A stretch of DNA of 13,753 nt from CAYYTU01 sp964474655 (GCA_964474655.1 CAYYTU010000072.1:1-13753), one strand, 5' to 3'; counted from the stretch's first letter, positions 1-6,350 are shown. Notes: generated by a model from the letters alone, not told the origin. Program-made: numbers and translations.

Positions 1-291
1 GTCGCCACGGCGCTAAGCGGCCTGGGCTTGGTGCAGCAGGCCCAGGGGGATCTGGCGGGCGCGCGGGCCAGCTACGAGCGGGCGCTGGCGATTCGCGAAA
101 CGGTGTATGGACGCCAGCATCCGGAGACGGCGACAACGCTTTGGTGGTTGGGGGTAGTTGCGCGGGAGGAAGGCAACATTGACCAGGCCCGTGATTACCT
201 GGAGGAGACCTTGGCGATTTACAAGAAATTTTTGCCGCTGGAGCATCCACGCATCCAGAAAGTACGGGGTCATCTGGAATCGCTGAGGTAG
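1..291 (+). CDS. Tetratricopeptide repeat protein, 3' end only
   Basis: The reading frame is open from the first base and stops at TAG 289-291, so only the last 96 residues are seen and the start lies outside the window. The visible part holds two helical repeats of about 42 residues with the kinesin-light-chain-like TPR signature (a YERALAIRE stretch, then HPETATTLWWLG, then a second helix pair ending in LEETLAIYKKF). Such TPR tails are protein-interaction modules and in Chloroflexota and Cyanobacteria often end large NB-ARC/ATPase or CHAT-domain proteins. What precedes the repeats here cannot be known. An internal TTG at 28 should not be taken as the start, because the TPR consensus continues upstream of it. 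The next gene lies about 125 bp downstream behind repetitive DNA, so the two are probably not one operon. Confidence 0.8.
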   Translation, partial: VATALSGLGLVQQAQGDLAGARASYERALAIRETVYGRQHPETATTLWWLGVVAREEGNIDQARDYLEETLAIYKKFLPLEHPRIQKVRGHLESLR

Positions 292-400
292 TGACGAATG
301 ACGGATGACGCTTGACGAATGACGCGCTCCTAACTTGCCAATCTACCAATCTACCAGTCCACTAACCTACCAGTCTACCGATTCACCAATCTACCAGCAC
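292..400. repeat. Low-complexity spacer with two short degenerate tandem motifs
   Basis: The spacer between the TPR gene and the MFS gene is built from two kinds of short degenerate repeat. Positions 292-324 repeat a TGACGAATGACG-like unit. Positions 338-397 repeat a CCAATCTACCAGTCTACC-like unit of about 8-9 nt at least six times. No reading frame or strong promoter is seen inside it. Similar simple repeats are familiar in Chloroflexota intergenic DNA (general impression, not searched). Confidence 0.7.
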
Positions 401-401
401 G

Positions 402-408
402 AAAGGAG
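402..408 (+). promoter_or_regulatory. Shine-Dalgarno site of the MFS gene
   Basis: AAAGGAG lies 7 nt before the ATG at 416 and fixes that start. No convincing promoter is seen in the repetitive DNA immediately upstream. Confidence 0.75.
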
Positions 409-415
409 TTGACCT

Positions 416-1747
416 ATGACCCAGGAACGAACAATGACCATCGGCCAGGCCATCGAGCAGATCGGCGTGGGCCGCTTCCAGTACAAACTGCTGACCATCT
501 GCGGGTTGGGCTGGGCCGCCGATGCGATGGAGGTGATCATCATCTCCTACGTCATCCCGGCCGTGATCCAGGAATGGTCACTTAGCTCTGGCCAGGCCGG
601 CGCCATCGGCACCGCCATCTTCATCGGCATGCTGATCGGGGCCTGGTTCTGGGGCACCATCACCGACTATGTGGGCCGTAAGCCGGGCTTCGTGCTGACC
701 GTGCTGGTCGATTCGGTCTTCGGCTTCCTCTCCGCCCTGGCGCCGGGCTACGTCTGGTTGCTGGTGCTGCGGGCCATCACCGGCTTCGGCGTGGGCGGCA
801 CACTGCCGGTCAACTACGCCATCTTCGCCGAGTACCTGCCCAAGCGCAACCGCGGACGCTACATGGTGCTGCTGGAGGGCTTCTGGGCCGTGGGCACCAT
901 CGTGGCCGCCGGCCTGGCCTGGTTGGTGGTGCCGACCGTCGGCTGGCGCCTGCTGCTGGCCCTTTCCGCCGTGCCGGGAGCCATCGTCTACTTCATCCGC
1001 CGCTACGTGCCAGAGTCGCCGCGCTACCTGCTGATCGAAGGGCGCGAGGAGGAGGCCCGCGCGGTGCTCCAGCAGGTAGCCCGTGAGAACGGCGTCACGC
1101 TGGAGCTCGATCACCTGAAGATCGAGAAGCGCAGCGAGGAGGTAACTGTATCGGCCTTGTGGAAGCGCCCTTTAGCCCGCGCCACGTTGATGTTGTGGAT
1201 CGCCTGGTTCTGCATCTCGCTGGGCTACTACGGCACGTTCATCTGGCTGCCGGGTATCTTTGTAGATCGGGGCTTCGATTTCTTGCAGACCTACCAGAAC
1301 ACGTTTATCCTGGCCCTGGCCCAGCTGCCGGGTTACCTTTCGGCTGCCTATCTGGTGGAGCGTTGGGGACGGAAGGGGACGCTGACTACCTATCTCCTGC
1401 TCAGCGGCGTCTTCACCTACCTGTTTGCCGTGGTCAGTGGCCTGCCGTTCATCGTGGGGGCCGCCGCGCTGATGTCCTTCTTTACCCTGGGCGCATGGGG
1501 CGTGCTCTACGCCTACACGCCGGAGCTCTATCCGACGGAGATGCGGGCCACCGGGATGGGCGCGGCAAGTGGTATGACACGCATCGCCGGAGCACTGGCG
1601 CCGATCCTGGGCGGCTGGCTGCTGCCGATCTCGCTGGTGGCCGCCCTGACGCTGTACGCCGTCGCCTTCGCCGTCGGCGCGGGGTCCGTCTTCGTGCTGG
1701 GGCGCGAGACGAAGGACCAGCCCCTGATGGAGACGCTCGGCGGGTGA
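416..1747 (+). CDS. MFS transporter, sugar-porter/NiaP-like metabolite:H+ symporter
   Basis: This is a 443-residue, 12-helix major facilitator, a normal full length. The N-terminus (IGVGRFQYKLLTICGLGWAAD, residues 16-36) is the usual entry of the SV2/NiaP/AAHS-like branch. The loop 2-3 signature is GTITDYVGRK at 80-89, and its second-half counterpart is ERWGRK at 315-320. The sugar-porter motif PESPRYL is at 199-205, at the end of helix 6. TPELYPTEMRATG at 368-380 precedes helix 11. The family takes up small organic acids, vitamins or sugars by proton symport across the inner membrane. The substrate cannot be read from the sequence, and aromatic acids, nicotinate and sugars are all possible. 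The ATG at 416 has a good SD 7 nt upstream. The gene appears monocistronic and ends in a hairpin shared with the convergent osmC-like gene. Confidence 0.9.
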   Translation: MTQERTMTIGQAIEQIGVGRFQYKLLTICGLGWAADAMEVIIISYVIPAVIQEWSLSSGQAGAIGTAIFIGMLIGAWFWGTITDYVGRKPGFVLTVLVDSVFGFLSALAPGYVWLLVLRAITGFGVGGTLPVNYAIFAEYLPKRNRGRYMVLLEGFWAVGTIVAAGLAWLVVPTVGWRLLLALSAVPGAIVYFIRRYVPESPRYLLIEGREEEARAVLQQVARENGVTLELDHLKIEKRSEEVTVSALWKRPLARATLMLWIAWFCISLGYYGTFIWLPGIFVDRGFDFLQTYQNTFILALAQLPGYLSAAYLVERWGRKGTLTTYLLLSGVFTYLFAVVSGLPFIVGAAALMSFFTLGAWGVLYAYTPELYPTEMRATGMGAASGMTRIAGALAPILGGWLLPISLVAALTLYAVAFAVGAGSVFVLGRETKDQPLMETLGG

Positions 1748-1763
1748 GGCGCGCGACAAGCAA

Positions 1764-1802
1764 AACTCCCCACCGGGGTCCACGTGACCCGGGAGGGGAG
1801 TT
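1764..1802. terminator. Hairpin between convergent MFS and OsmC genes, probable bidirectional terminator
   Basis: AACTCCCC (1764-1771) pairs with GGGGAGTT (1795-1802). Inside it, CCGGGGTC (1773-1780) pairs with GACCCGG (1786-1792) with one bulged G and a short loop. The element lies between the MFS stop at 1747 and the OsmC stop at 1836. Read on the minus strand the stem is followed by a short T tract (the complement of AAAA 1762-1765). On the plus strand no T run follows, so it is a better intrinsic terminator for the OsmC transcript than for the MFS transcript. Confidence 0.7.
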
Positions 1803-1835
1803 CGCCAGCGCCGCTCGTCAGGAAGAACGCGCTGT

Positions 1836-2240
1836 CTACTCCGACTTGCCGCTCACCTCGATGCCGACGCTGTCCATGCGGCAGATCGTCTCGTGAACGG
1901 GGCAGCGCTCGGCAACGCGGATGAGCGCTTTCTCGCGCCCGCTGATGTCGCCGTGGGGCAAATCAACGTGGACGCGGATGTCGGTCAGCCGGGTGGGATC
2001 GCTCACCTTTTCGTACGTGACATCGACGGTCATCCCCTCGGTGTCGATACCGGCTTTGTTGCAATAATTGCCGATCAACGCAGCCACACAGCCTCCCAGA
2101 GACGCCACAAAAACCTCGGGCGGCGTCGGGCCGCGGTCGCTGCCGCCCATCCCGGCCGGCACGTCGACGAGCAGCTTATGGTTCCCCAATTCGGTCTCAA
2201 AGAGCATATCGCCCTTGTGAACAGTGGTGATCTTGGCCAT
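1836..2240 (-). CDS. OsmC/Ohr-family protein
   Basis: This is a 134-residue protein of the OsmC/Ohr fold, a usual length for the family. The two redox cysteines are at the expected places: Cys51 in SLGGCVAALIGNYC and Cys113 in ERCPVHETI. The PPEVFVASLGGC run (residues 40-51) is the hallmark helix entry. Characterised relatives reduce organic hydroperoxides in the cytoplasm with dithiol donors, but this YhfA/OsmC-like branch is only partly characterised, so the peroxidase role is inferred. Two extra cysteines (60 and 120) lie near the catalytic pair. The ATG at 2240 is set by a strong SD 6 nt upstream, and a sigma-70-like promoter lies about 60 nt upstream. It is transcribed alone, convergent to the MFS gene. 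Confidence 0.92.
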   Translation of the reverse strand: MAKITTVHKGDMLFETELGNHKLLVDVPAGMGGSDRGPTPPEVFVASLGGCVAALIGNYCNKAGIDTEGMTVDVTYEKVSDPTRLTDIRVHVDLPHGDISGREKALIRVAERCPVHETICRMDSVGIEVSGKSE

Positions 2241-2246
2241 TCTCTT

Positions 2247-2254
2247 ACCTCCTC
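2247..2254 (-). promoter_or_regulatory. Shine-Dalgarno site of the OsmC-family gene
   Basis: On the minus strand the sequence is GAGGAGGT with a 6-nt spacer to the ATG at 2240. This is close to the ideal anti-SD complement. Confidence 0.85.
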
Positions 2255-2302
2255 GTATAACTATGTTGGTGTCATTCCACCAGACGATGTTTAACCTTAC
2301 CC

Positions 2303-2330
2303 ATTATAGCATTATGTATGATTAAATCAA
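2303..2330 (-). promoter_or_regulatory. Sigma-70-like promoter of the OsmC-family gene
   Basis: On the minus strand the -35 box is TTGATT (2325-2330), the spacer is 16 nt, and the -10 box is a consensus TATAAT (2303-2308) preceded by TGC, an extended -10 motif. Transcription would start near 2296 and give a leader of about 55 nt. The stretch is markedly AT-rich against its surroundings. Confidence 0.75.
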
Positions 2331-2400
2331 TGGACAATTTTGCCCCAATGCAGCTGTCAAATGTTCCTTTGGCCGACTGCGAGGCCCTCACGGACGTAAG

Positions 2401-3402
2401 ATGAAGACCACGAGGCCCACGGTTGCCCGCAAGCCAACGACCGATGGAATCACAACCTCCGTCATCATCCCCAACTGGAACGGCGCTGGGCATCTGCCAA
2501 CCTGTCTGGACAGCCTGCGGACGCAGACCTTCACAGATTTTGAGACCATCGTGGCCGATAACGGCTCCACCGACGGCTCCCTGGCGCTGATGGAACGCGA
2601 TTACCCCGCGGTGCGCGTCCTGGCGATGGGGGAAAATCGCGGCTTCGCCGGGGCCTGCAACGCCGGCATGCGAGCCGCACACGGCGAGCTGATCGTGCTG
2701 CTGAACAACGACACCGAGACCGATCCGCGGTGGCTGGCGGAGGTGGTCGCCACCTTCGAGCGCCGCCCGGAGGCCGGGATGGTCGCCTCCAAGATGCTCC
2801 TCTTCGACCGGCGCGACGTCTTTCACACCGCCGGCGACTTCTACCGCGTGGACGGCCGGCCGGGCAACCGTGGCGTCTGGCAGCGCGACGAGGGCCAATA
2901 CGACGAAGAGGAGTACGTCTTCAGCGCCTGCGGCGGCAGCGCAGCTTACCGATGGACGATGTTGGAGCAGATCGGCCTGCTGGACGAGGACTTCTTCTAC
3001 TCCTGCGAGGACGTCGACCTGGCCTGGCGAGCGCAGCTGGCCGGCTGGCGCTGCGTCTATGCCCCGCGAGCCGTCGTCTACCACAAGCTGAGCGCCACCG
3101 GCGGCGGCGCGACCGCCAGCTTCTACGACGGGCGCAACGTCATCTATCTGCTGACCAAAGACTATCCCGGCGACCTCTGGCGCACTTACTGGCACGCCAT
3201 CCTGCGGCGACAATGGCAGATCACGGTCGAAGCGCTGCAGCAATGGCAAGGCGCGGCCGCCCGGGCCCGCCTGCGCGGTCAGCTGGCCGGGCTGGCAGGC
3301 ATTCCGAAGATGCTGCGCAAGCGGCGGGCCGTGCAGGCAAGCCGCACCGTCGACCGGGCATATCTGGAGCGCATCCTGACGCCGGTTGACGAAAGCACCT
3401 GA
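2401..3402 (+). CDS. Family 2 glycosyltransferase (WbbL/rhamnosyltransferase-like)
   Basis: This 333-residue GT-A fold enzyme would transfer a sugar from a nucleotide-sugar to a glycan or lipid acceptor at the cytoplasmic face of the membrane. Visible motifs in order are the nucleotide-binding strand SVIIPNWNG (20-28), DNGSTDGS (53-60), the metal-binding region LLNNDTETD (100-108), CGGSAAYR (177-184), and the acceptor/catalytic segment LDEDFFYSCEDVDLAWR (194-210) with its ED pair. HKLSATGG (228-235) follows, as in rhamnosyltransferase-like members. No TM helix is evident, and the basic C-terminal tail may contact membrane. Donor and acceptor are not readable. No Shine-Dalgarno sequence precedes ATG 2401 and no in-frame ATG, GTG or TTG lies between it and the stop at 2323, so the start is fixed by elimination. 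The next GT2 gene follows after 24 nt. Confidence 0.9.
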   Translation: MKTTRPTVARKPTTDGITTSVIIPNWNGAGHLPTCLDSLRTQTFTDFETIVADNGSTDGSLALMERDYPAVRVLAMGENRGFAGACNAGMRAAHGELIVLLNNDTETDPRWLAEVVATFERRPEAGMVASKMLLFDRRDVFHTAGDFYRVDGRPGNRGVWQRDEGQYDEEEYVFSACGGSAAYRWTMLEQIGLLDEDFFYSCEDVDLAWRAQLAGWRCVYAPRAVVYHKLSATGGGATASFYDGRNVIYLLTKDYPGDLWRTYWHAILRRQWQITVEALQQWQGAAARARLRGQLAGLAGIPKMLRKRRAVQASRTVDRAYLERILTPVDEST

Positions 3403-3414
3403 AAAGAGTATCAT
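3386..3414 (+). promoter_or_regulatory. Internal promoter across the stop codon of the first GT2 gene
   Basis: TTGACG (3386-3391), a 17-nt spacer and TATCAT (3409-3414) form a near-consensus promoter. The -35 box and most of the spacer lie in the last codons and stop of the upstream GT2 gene. The predicted start of transcription is around 3421, only about 6 nt before ATG 3427, so the mRNA for the second GT2 would be nearly leaderless. This agrees with the absence of a Shine-Dalgarno sequence there. Confidence 0.6.
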
Positions 3415-3426
3415 ACCCGCCGACTT

Positions 3427-4185
3427 ATGGATACTATAAAACGAGGTGCGCCCATCGATCAGACCAACCCCCTGCTGACCATCATCGTGCCGGCCTACAA
3501 CGAAGAACGTCGCCTGCCAACCACGCTGCCCGAAATCGTCGCTTTCGCCGAGGCGCAGGACTACGCGTCCGAAATCCTGGTGGTGGACAACGCCAGCACC
3601 GACCGCACCGGCGAGATCGCCCGGGCGATCGCCGACGAGCATCCCATCGTCTCCGTGCTGTACCAGCCGATCCAGGGCAAGGGCGCGGCGGTGCACAAGG
3701 GCATGCTGGAAGGCCAGGGCGACTTCCTCTTCATCTGCGACGCCGACTTAGCGATGCCAATCGAAGAAGTCAACAAATTTCTGCCCCCGGCATTATCCGA
3801 TTATGACATCGCCATCGCCTCCCGTGAGGCGCCGGGCGCAGTGCGCTACGATGAGCCCCGGTATCGTCACGTGATGGGTCGGATCTTCAATCTGATCGTG
3901 AGGATGCTGGCCGTGCCCGGGATTCAGGATACCCAGTGCGGCTTCAAATGCTTCCGGCACGAGGCCGCCCGAGATCTGTTCGCCAGCCAGACCATCGACG
4001 GCTGGGCCTTCGACGTGGAGATTCTTCACGTTGCGATTAAGCGCGGTTACCGCATCGTCGAGGTGCCCATCAACTGGTACTATGGCGAAAACAGCCGCGT
4101 CAGCCCGGTGCGCGACTCGTGGCGCATGCTGCAGGAGGTGTTGCGCATCCGCCGCAACAGCCGCGCCGGGCTTTATGACAAATAG
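3427..4185 (+). CDS. Family 2 glycosyltransferase, dolichyl-/polyprenyl-phosphate sugar synthase-like
   Basis: This 252-residue soluble GT-A enzyme resembles the DPG/DPM synthase branch of GT2, which moves glucose or mannose from a nucleotide-sugar onto a polyprenyl phosphate at the cytoplasmic face. The motifs are IIVPAYNEE (19-27), VVDNASTDRTG (52-62), the metal-binding CDADLAMP (104-111), QDTQCGFKCF (167-176) and DGWAFDVEIL (191-200). The QDTQCGFK and W.FDVE blocks are typical of this branch and unlike the preceding GT2. The two C-terminal TM helices of ArnC-type enzymes are absent, as in eukaryotic ALG5-type catalytic domains without the anchor. The sugar and lipid are inferred from the family only. 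ATG 3427 has no SD, and a promoter just upstream would make the transcript almost leaderless. Readthrough from the upstream GT2 (24-nt gap) is also likely. Confidence 0.88.
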   Translation: MDTIKRGAPIDQTNPLLTIIVPAYNEERRLPTTLPEIVAFAEAQDYASEILVVDNASTDRTGEIARAIADEHPIVSVLYQPIQGKGAAVHKGMLEGQGDFLFICDADLAMPIEEVNKFLPPALSDYDIAIASREAPGAVRYDEPRYRHVMGRIFNLIVRMLAVPGIQDTQCGFKCFRHEAARDLFASQTIDGWAFDVEILHVAIKRGYRIVEVPINWYYGENSRVSPVRDSWRMLQEVLRIRRNSRAGLYDK

Positions 4186-4248
4186 TTTCCCGGTCAACGC
4201 TCCAGATTTCAAGTTGACTCCTACACTTTTCAAATTTTTGAGGAGCAG

Positions 4249-4263
4249 AGACTTCGGAAGTCT
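4249..4263. repeat. 15-nt near-perfect palindrome, copy 1
   Basis: AGACTTCGGAAGTCT has 7-nt arms (4249-4255 and 4257-4263) around a single central G. It sits in the 250-bp spacer between the second GT2 gene and rnhB. Its exact reverse complement recurs 69 nt after its end (copy 2). The rest of the spacer is comparatively AT-rich and shows no open reading frame or recognisable RNA. Confidence 0.8.
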
Positions 4264-4332
4264 TAAAATGTGATTTGCGAACCCAATTTGGAAGCAAAGC
4301 GGGGTTATTTTGCATTCAAAATCCTCGACGAT

Positions 4333-4347
4333 AGACTTCCGAAGTCT
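4333..4347. repeat. 15-nt near-perfect palindrome, copy 2
   Basis: AGACTTCCGAAGTCT has the same 7-nt arms (4333-4339 and 4341-4347) around a central C and is the exact reverse complement of copy 1. The flanks of the two copies do not obviously match, so the conserved unit seems to be just the 15-mer. Confidence 0.8.
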
Positions 4348-4435
4348 GGAGTCGCTAAACTGCGGAGTTAAGTTGCAAGTTATCACCAGCGGGAAGAGAC
4401 CTGGAGCCTGAACCCCCTAACTTGAAACCGATATA

Positions 4436-5056
4436 ATGCCCAATCTTGAGGAAGAACTCGCTCTACACGCTACCGGCTACATACACGTGGCCGGCTTGGA
4501 CGAGGCCGGACGCGGTGCGTGGGCTGGGCCGGTCTGCGCCGCAGCGGTGATCCTGCCGCTGGAGCGCGACGACCTGCTCGAGGCGCTTGAAGGCGTGCGC
4601 GATTCCAAAGAGCTGACGCCCAAGCAGCGAGACGAGCTGCTCCCCCTGGTGCGCGAAATGGCGCTGGTCGTCGGCGTCGGCTGGAGCCAGCCGAGCGAGG
4701 TGGACGAGCTCGGCATCGTAAGCGCTACACGAAGAGCAATGACGCGCGCCGTAGCACAGCTGGAGAACCAGGCGGACGCCCTGCTGGTGGATCACGTGCG
4801 GTTGCCCCGGCTGAACCTCCCGCAACGCTCGCTGCCCAAGGCCGACGCGCGCTGTTTGAGCGTCGCCGCCGCCAGCATCGTGGCCAAGGTGGAACGAGAC
4901 CGGCTGATGATCACGCTGGAGGAGGAGTTCCCCGGCTACGGCTTCGCCCGGCACAAAGGATACGGCACGCCGCAGCATCGGGAAGCGCTGGCCCGACTGG
5001 GCCCCTCGTCCATCCACCGGATGAGCTGGAAGCCCCTGCGAGAGAAACTGATTTGA
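4436..5056 (+). CDS. rnhB: Ribonuclease HII
   Basis: This 206-residue protein is a normal full-length type 2 RNase H, which cuts RNA in RNA-DNA hybrids and at ribonucleotides misincorporated in DNA, with Mn or Mg, in the cytoplasm. The four carboxylates of the active site are visible: Asp22 and Glu23 in GLDEAGRGAWAGP, Asp119 in LLVDH and Asp137 in KADARCLSVAAASIVAKV, with the 18-residue gap between the last two seen in the E. coli enzyme. RDSKEL (55-60), FARHKGYGTPQH (170-181) and HRMSWKP (194-200) are further family blocks. ATG 4436 has no SD and its first bases overlap a TATAAT string (4432-4437). A GTG at 4487 is the only plausible alternative, but it would leave almost nothing before the catalytic Asp. 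It is a housekeeping gene lodged between glycosyltransferase genes, with no functional link evident. Confidence 0.97.
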   Translation: MPNLEEELALHATGYIHVAGLDEAGRGAWAGPVCAAAVILPLERDDLLEALEGVRDSKELTPKQRDELLPLVREMALVVGVGWSQPSEVDELGIVSATRRAMTRAVAQLENQADALLVDHVRLPRLNLPQRSLPKADARCLSVAAASIVAKVERDRLMITLEEEFPGYGFARHKGYGTPQHREALARLGPSSIHRMSWKPLREKLI

Positions 5057-5060
5057 TAAC

Positions 5061-5133
5061 AAGCGCGAAATGCGCTGAGTTTGTAGTACACGCTTCAGCG
5101 CGCTTTAACGGCGCTCAAGCGCCTACTACAAAC
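5061..5133. repeat. Compound palindromic element with a 24-bp imperfect hairpin
   Basis: GTTTGTAGTA (5079-5088) is the exact reverse complement of TACTACAAAC (5124-5133). The arms extend inward through CACGCTTCAGCGCG (5089-5102) against GGCGCTCAAGCGCC (5110-5123) with four mismatches, leaving a 7-nt loop (5103-5109). Each inner arm is itself a palindrome (CGCT-TC-AGCG at 5091-5100; GGCGCT-CA-AGCGCC at 5110-5123), so the element can fold as one long hairpin or as a cloverleaf. A smaller hairpin, AGCGC (5062-5066) with GCGCT (5072-5076), precedes it. It looks like a REP/MITE-type dispersed repeat. It could also terminate the rnhB transcript, although no T run follows. Confidence 0.75.
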
Positions 5134-5193
5134 CTGGGCTCTAGTCCAAAAATCGAAGGCACCGCTCCTCTTTCCAATTTCGGATTTGGACGA

Positions 5194-5221
5194 TTGCCAT
5201 TCAACTGGCAAGAGAAATAAA
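5194..5221 (+). promoter_or_regulatory. Tentative promoter before the GT4 gene
   Basis: TTGCCA (5194-5199), a 16-nt spacer and AATAAA (5216-5221, four of six matches to TATAAT) would start transcription at about 5228-5230, just before ATG 5232. The -35 box is also one arm of an inverted repeat, TTGCCA-N6-TGGCAA (5194-5211), which could be an operator. The -10 is weak and the call is uncertain. Confidence 0.3.
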
Positions 5222-5231
5222 CCTCCACACG

Positions 5232-6350
5232 ATGAAGGATTCGTTTATTCGCTCTTCATTCGGTGACCTCGATCTCGTTTTGGTCCACGACTGGCTCAAC
5301 CAGCTCGGCGGGGCGGAGAACGTGCTGGAGACGCTCGTCGATCTCTTCCCCCACACGCCGATCCACACCTCGATCTACTGGCGCGAGGGCATGCCCCCGG
5401 CCTACCGCGACTGGGAGATCCGCACTAGCTGGATGGACCACCTGCCGGGCATCTACCGTCACCACCAGCCGTACCTGCCACTCTACCCCCTGGCCTTCGG
5501 CGGGCTCGATCTTTCTGACCACGATCTGGTGCTGAGCAACAAGTCTGGCTTCTGCCACGGCGTACGGACCGGCGAGGCGACGCACGTCTGCTACTGTCTG
5601 GCGCCGACCCGCTACGTCTGGGATTTTGACGCTTACGCCGCTCGCGAGGCGCTGTCGGAGCCGCTCAAAGCCGCGCTGCGTCCGGTCATCGCCCTGCTGC
5701 GACGCTGGGATTACAACGCCGCCCAGCGGGTGGATCACTTCATCGCCATCTCGCGCGAGATCCAGGATCGCATCCGGCGCCACTACCACCGTGATTCGAC
5801 CATCATCTATCCGCCGGTGCACACGACGCGTTTCCAACCAGCGCCGGATCCCGAGGATTACTACCTGATCGTCTCACGCCTGATCCCCTACAAGCGCATC
5901 GACCTGGCCGTGCGGGCCTTCAACCGGCTGGAGTTACCGCTGGTGATCGCCGGCGACGGGCGCGATCGGGAAGCGCTGGAAGCGTTGGCCGGCCCCACGA
6001 TCGAGCTCCTGGGCTACGTCCCCGACGAGGAGCTGCCGGAGATCGTCGCTCGTTGCCGGGCCTACGTGCTGCCGGGCGTGGAGGACTTCTGCATCGCGCC
6101 GGTCGAGGCCCAGGCCGCCGGACGCCCCGTGATCGCCTATGGCGCCGGCGGGGCGCTGGACACCGTCATTGAGGGCCAGACCGGTGTCTTCTTCCACGAG
6201 CAGACGCCCGAGGCGCTGGCGGAGGCGGTGCTGGCGTTCGACGCCACGGCGGTCGATCCCCAGACATGCCTGGAGAACGCCGTCCGTTTCGACGTGGAGG
6301 TATTCAAACGCAAGATCATCGCGTTCCTGGAGGAAAAGGAGGAGATTTGA
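5232..6350 (+). CDS. Family 4 glycosyltransferase
   Basis: This 372-residue GT-B retaining glycosyltransferase has an N-terminal acceptor domain opening with LVLVHDWLNQLGGAENVLETL (15-35), where the GGAE loop is typical of GT4. Its C-terminal nucleotide-sugar domain begins around residue 205. The donor-site motifs are YYLIVSRLIPYKRIDLAVRAF (210-230, with Arg216 and Lys221), VIAGDG (238-243), and the E-X7-E pair Glu284/Glu292 in VEDFCIAPVEAQAAGRPVIA. Related enzymes add mannosyl, rhamnosyl or similar residues to lipid-linked glycans at the cytoplasmic face. The donor cannot be told. No SD precedes ATG 5232. The stop codon overlaps the start of the next gene (TGATG, one shared base), so the two are translationally coupled, which ties this enzyme to the Wzz-like export/length-control protein. 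Confidence 0.93.
   Translation: MKDSFIRSSFGDLDLVLVHDWLNQLGGAENVLETLVDLFPHTPIHTSIYWREGMPPAYRDWEIRTSWMDHLPGIYRHHQPYLPLYPLAFGGLDLSDHDLVLSNKSGFCHGVRTGEATHVCYCLAPTRYVWDFDAYAAREALSEPLKAALRPVIALLRRWDYNAAQRVDHFIAISREIQDRIRRHYHRDSTIIYPPVHTTRFQPAPDPEDYYLIVSRLIPYKRIDLAVRAFNRLELPLVIAGDGRDREALEALAGPTIELLGYVPDEELPEIVARCRAYVLPGVEDFCIAPVEAQAAGRPVIAYGAGGALDTVIEGQTGVFFHEQTPEALAEAVLAFDATAVDPQTCLENAVRFDVEVFKRKIIAFLEEKEEI
6336..6344 (+). promoter_or_regulatory. Shine-Dalgarno site of the first Wzz-like gene, inside the GT4 gene
   Basis: AAGGAGGAG lies in the final codons of the GT4 gene with about 5-7 nt to ATG 6350. It decides for the ATG at 6350 over an in-frame ATG at 6266 that would lie within the GT4 coding sequence. 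Confidence 0.85.

Noticed and set aside
2272..3696. A 474-codon open frame on the minus strand over both GT2 genes
   Set aside because: It is antisense to two genes with intact catalytic motifs, has no recognisable domain and shows the composition expected of a GC-rich antisense frame.
4186..4435. Small RNA or riboswitch in the AT-richer spacer before rnhB
   Set aside because: Apart from the two 15-bp palindromes no conserved RNA fold, aptamer core or terminator-like stem with a T run could be recognised.
4432..4437. TATAAT string at the rnhB start as a promoter
   Set aside because: It overlaps the start codon, so transcription would begin inside the gene. No good -35 is found 16-18 nt upstream, and the next usable start would be right at the catalytic motif.
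6266..6349. Upstream ATG extension of the first Wzz-like protein
   Set aside because: The extension overlaps the GT4 3' end, lacks an SD and would put an Arg/Gly-rich segment before the conserved Wzz N-terminus. ATG 6350 has a strong SD.
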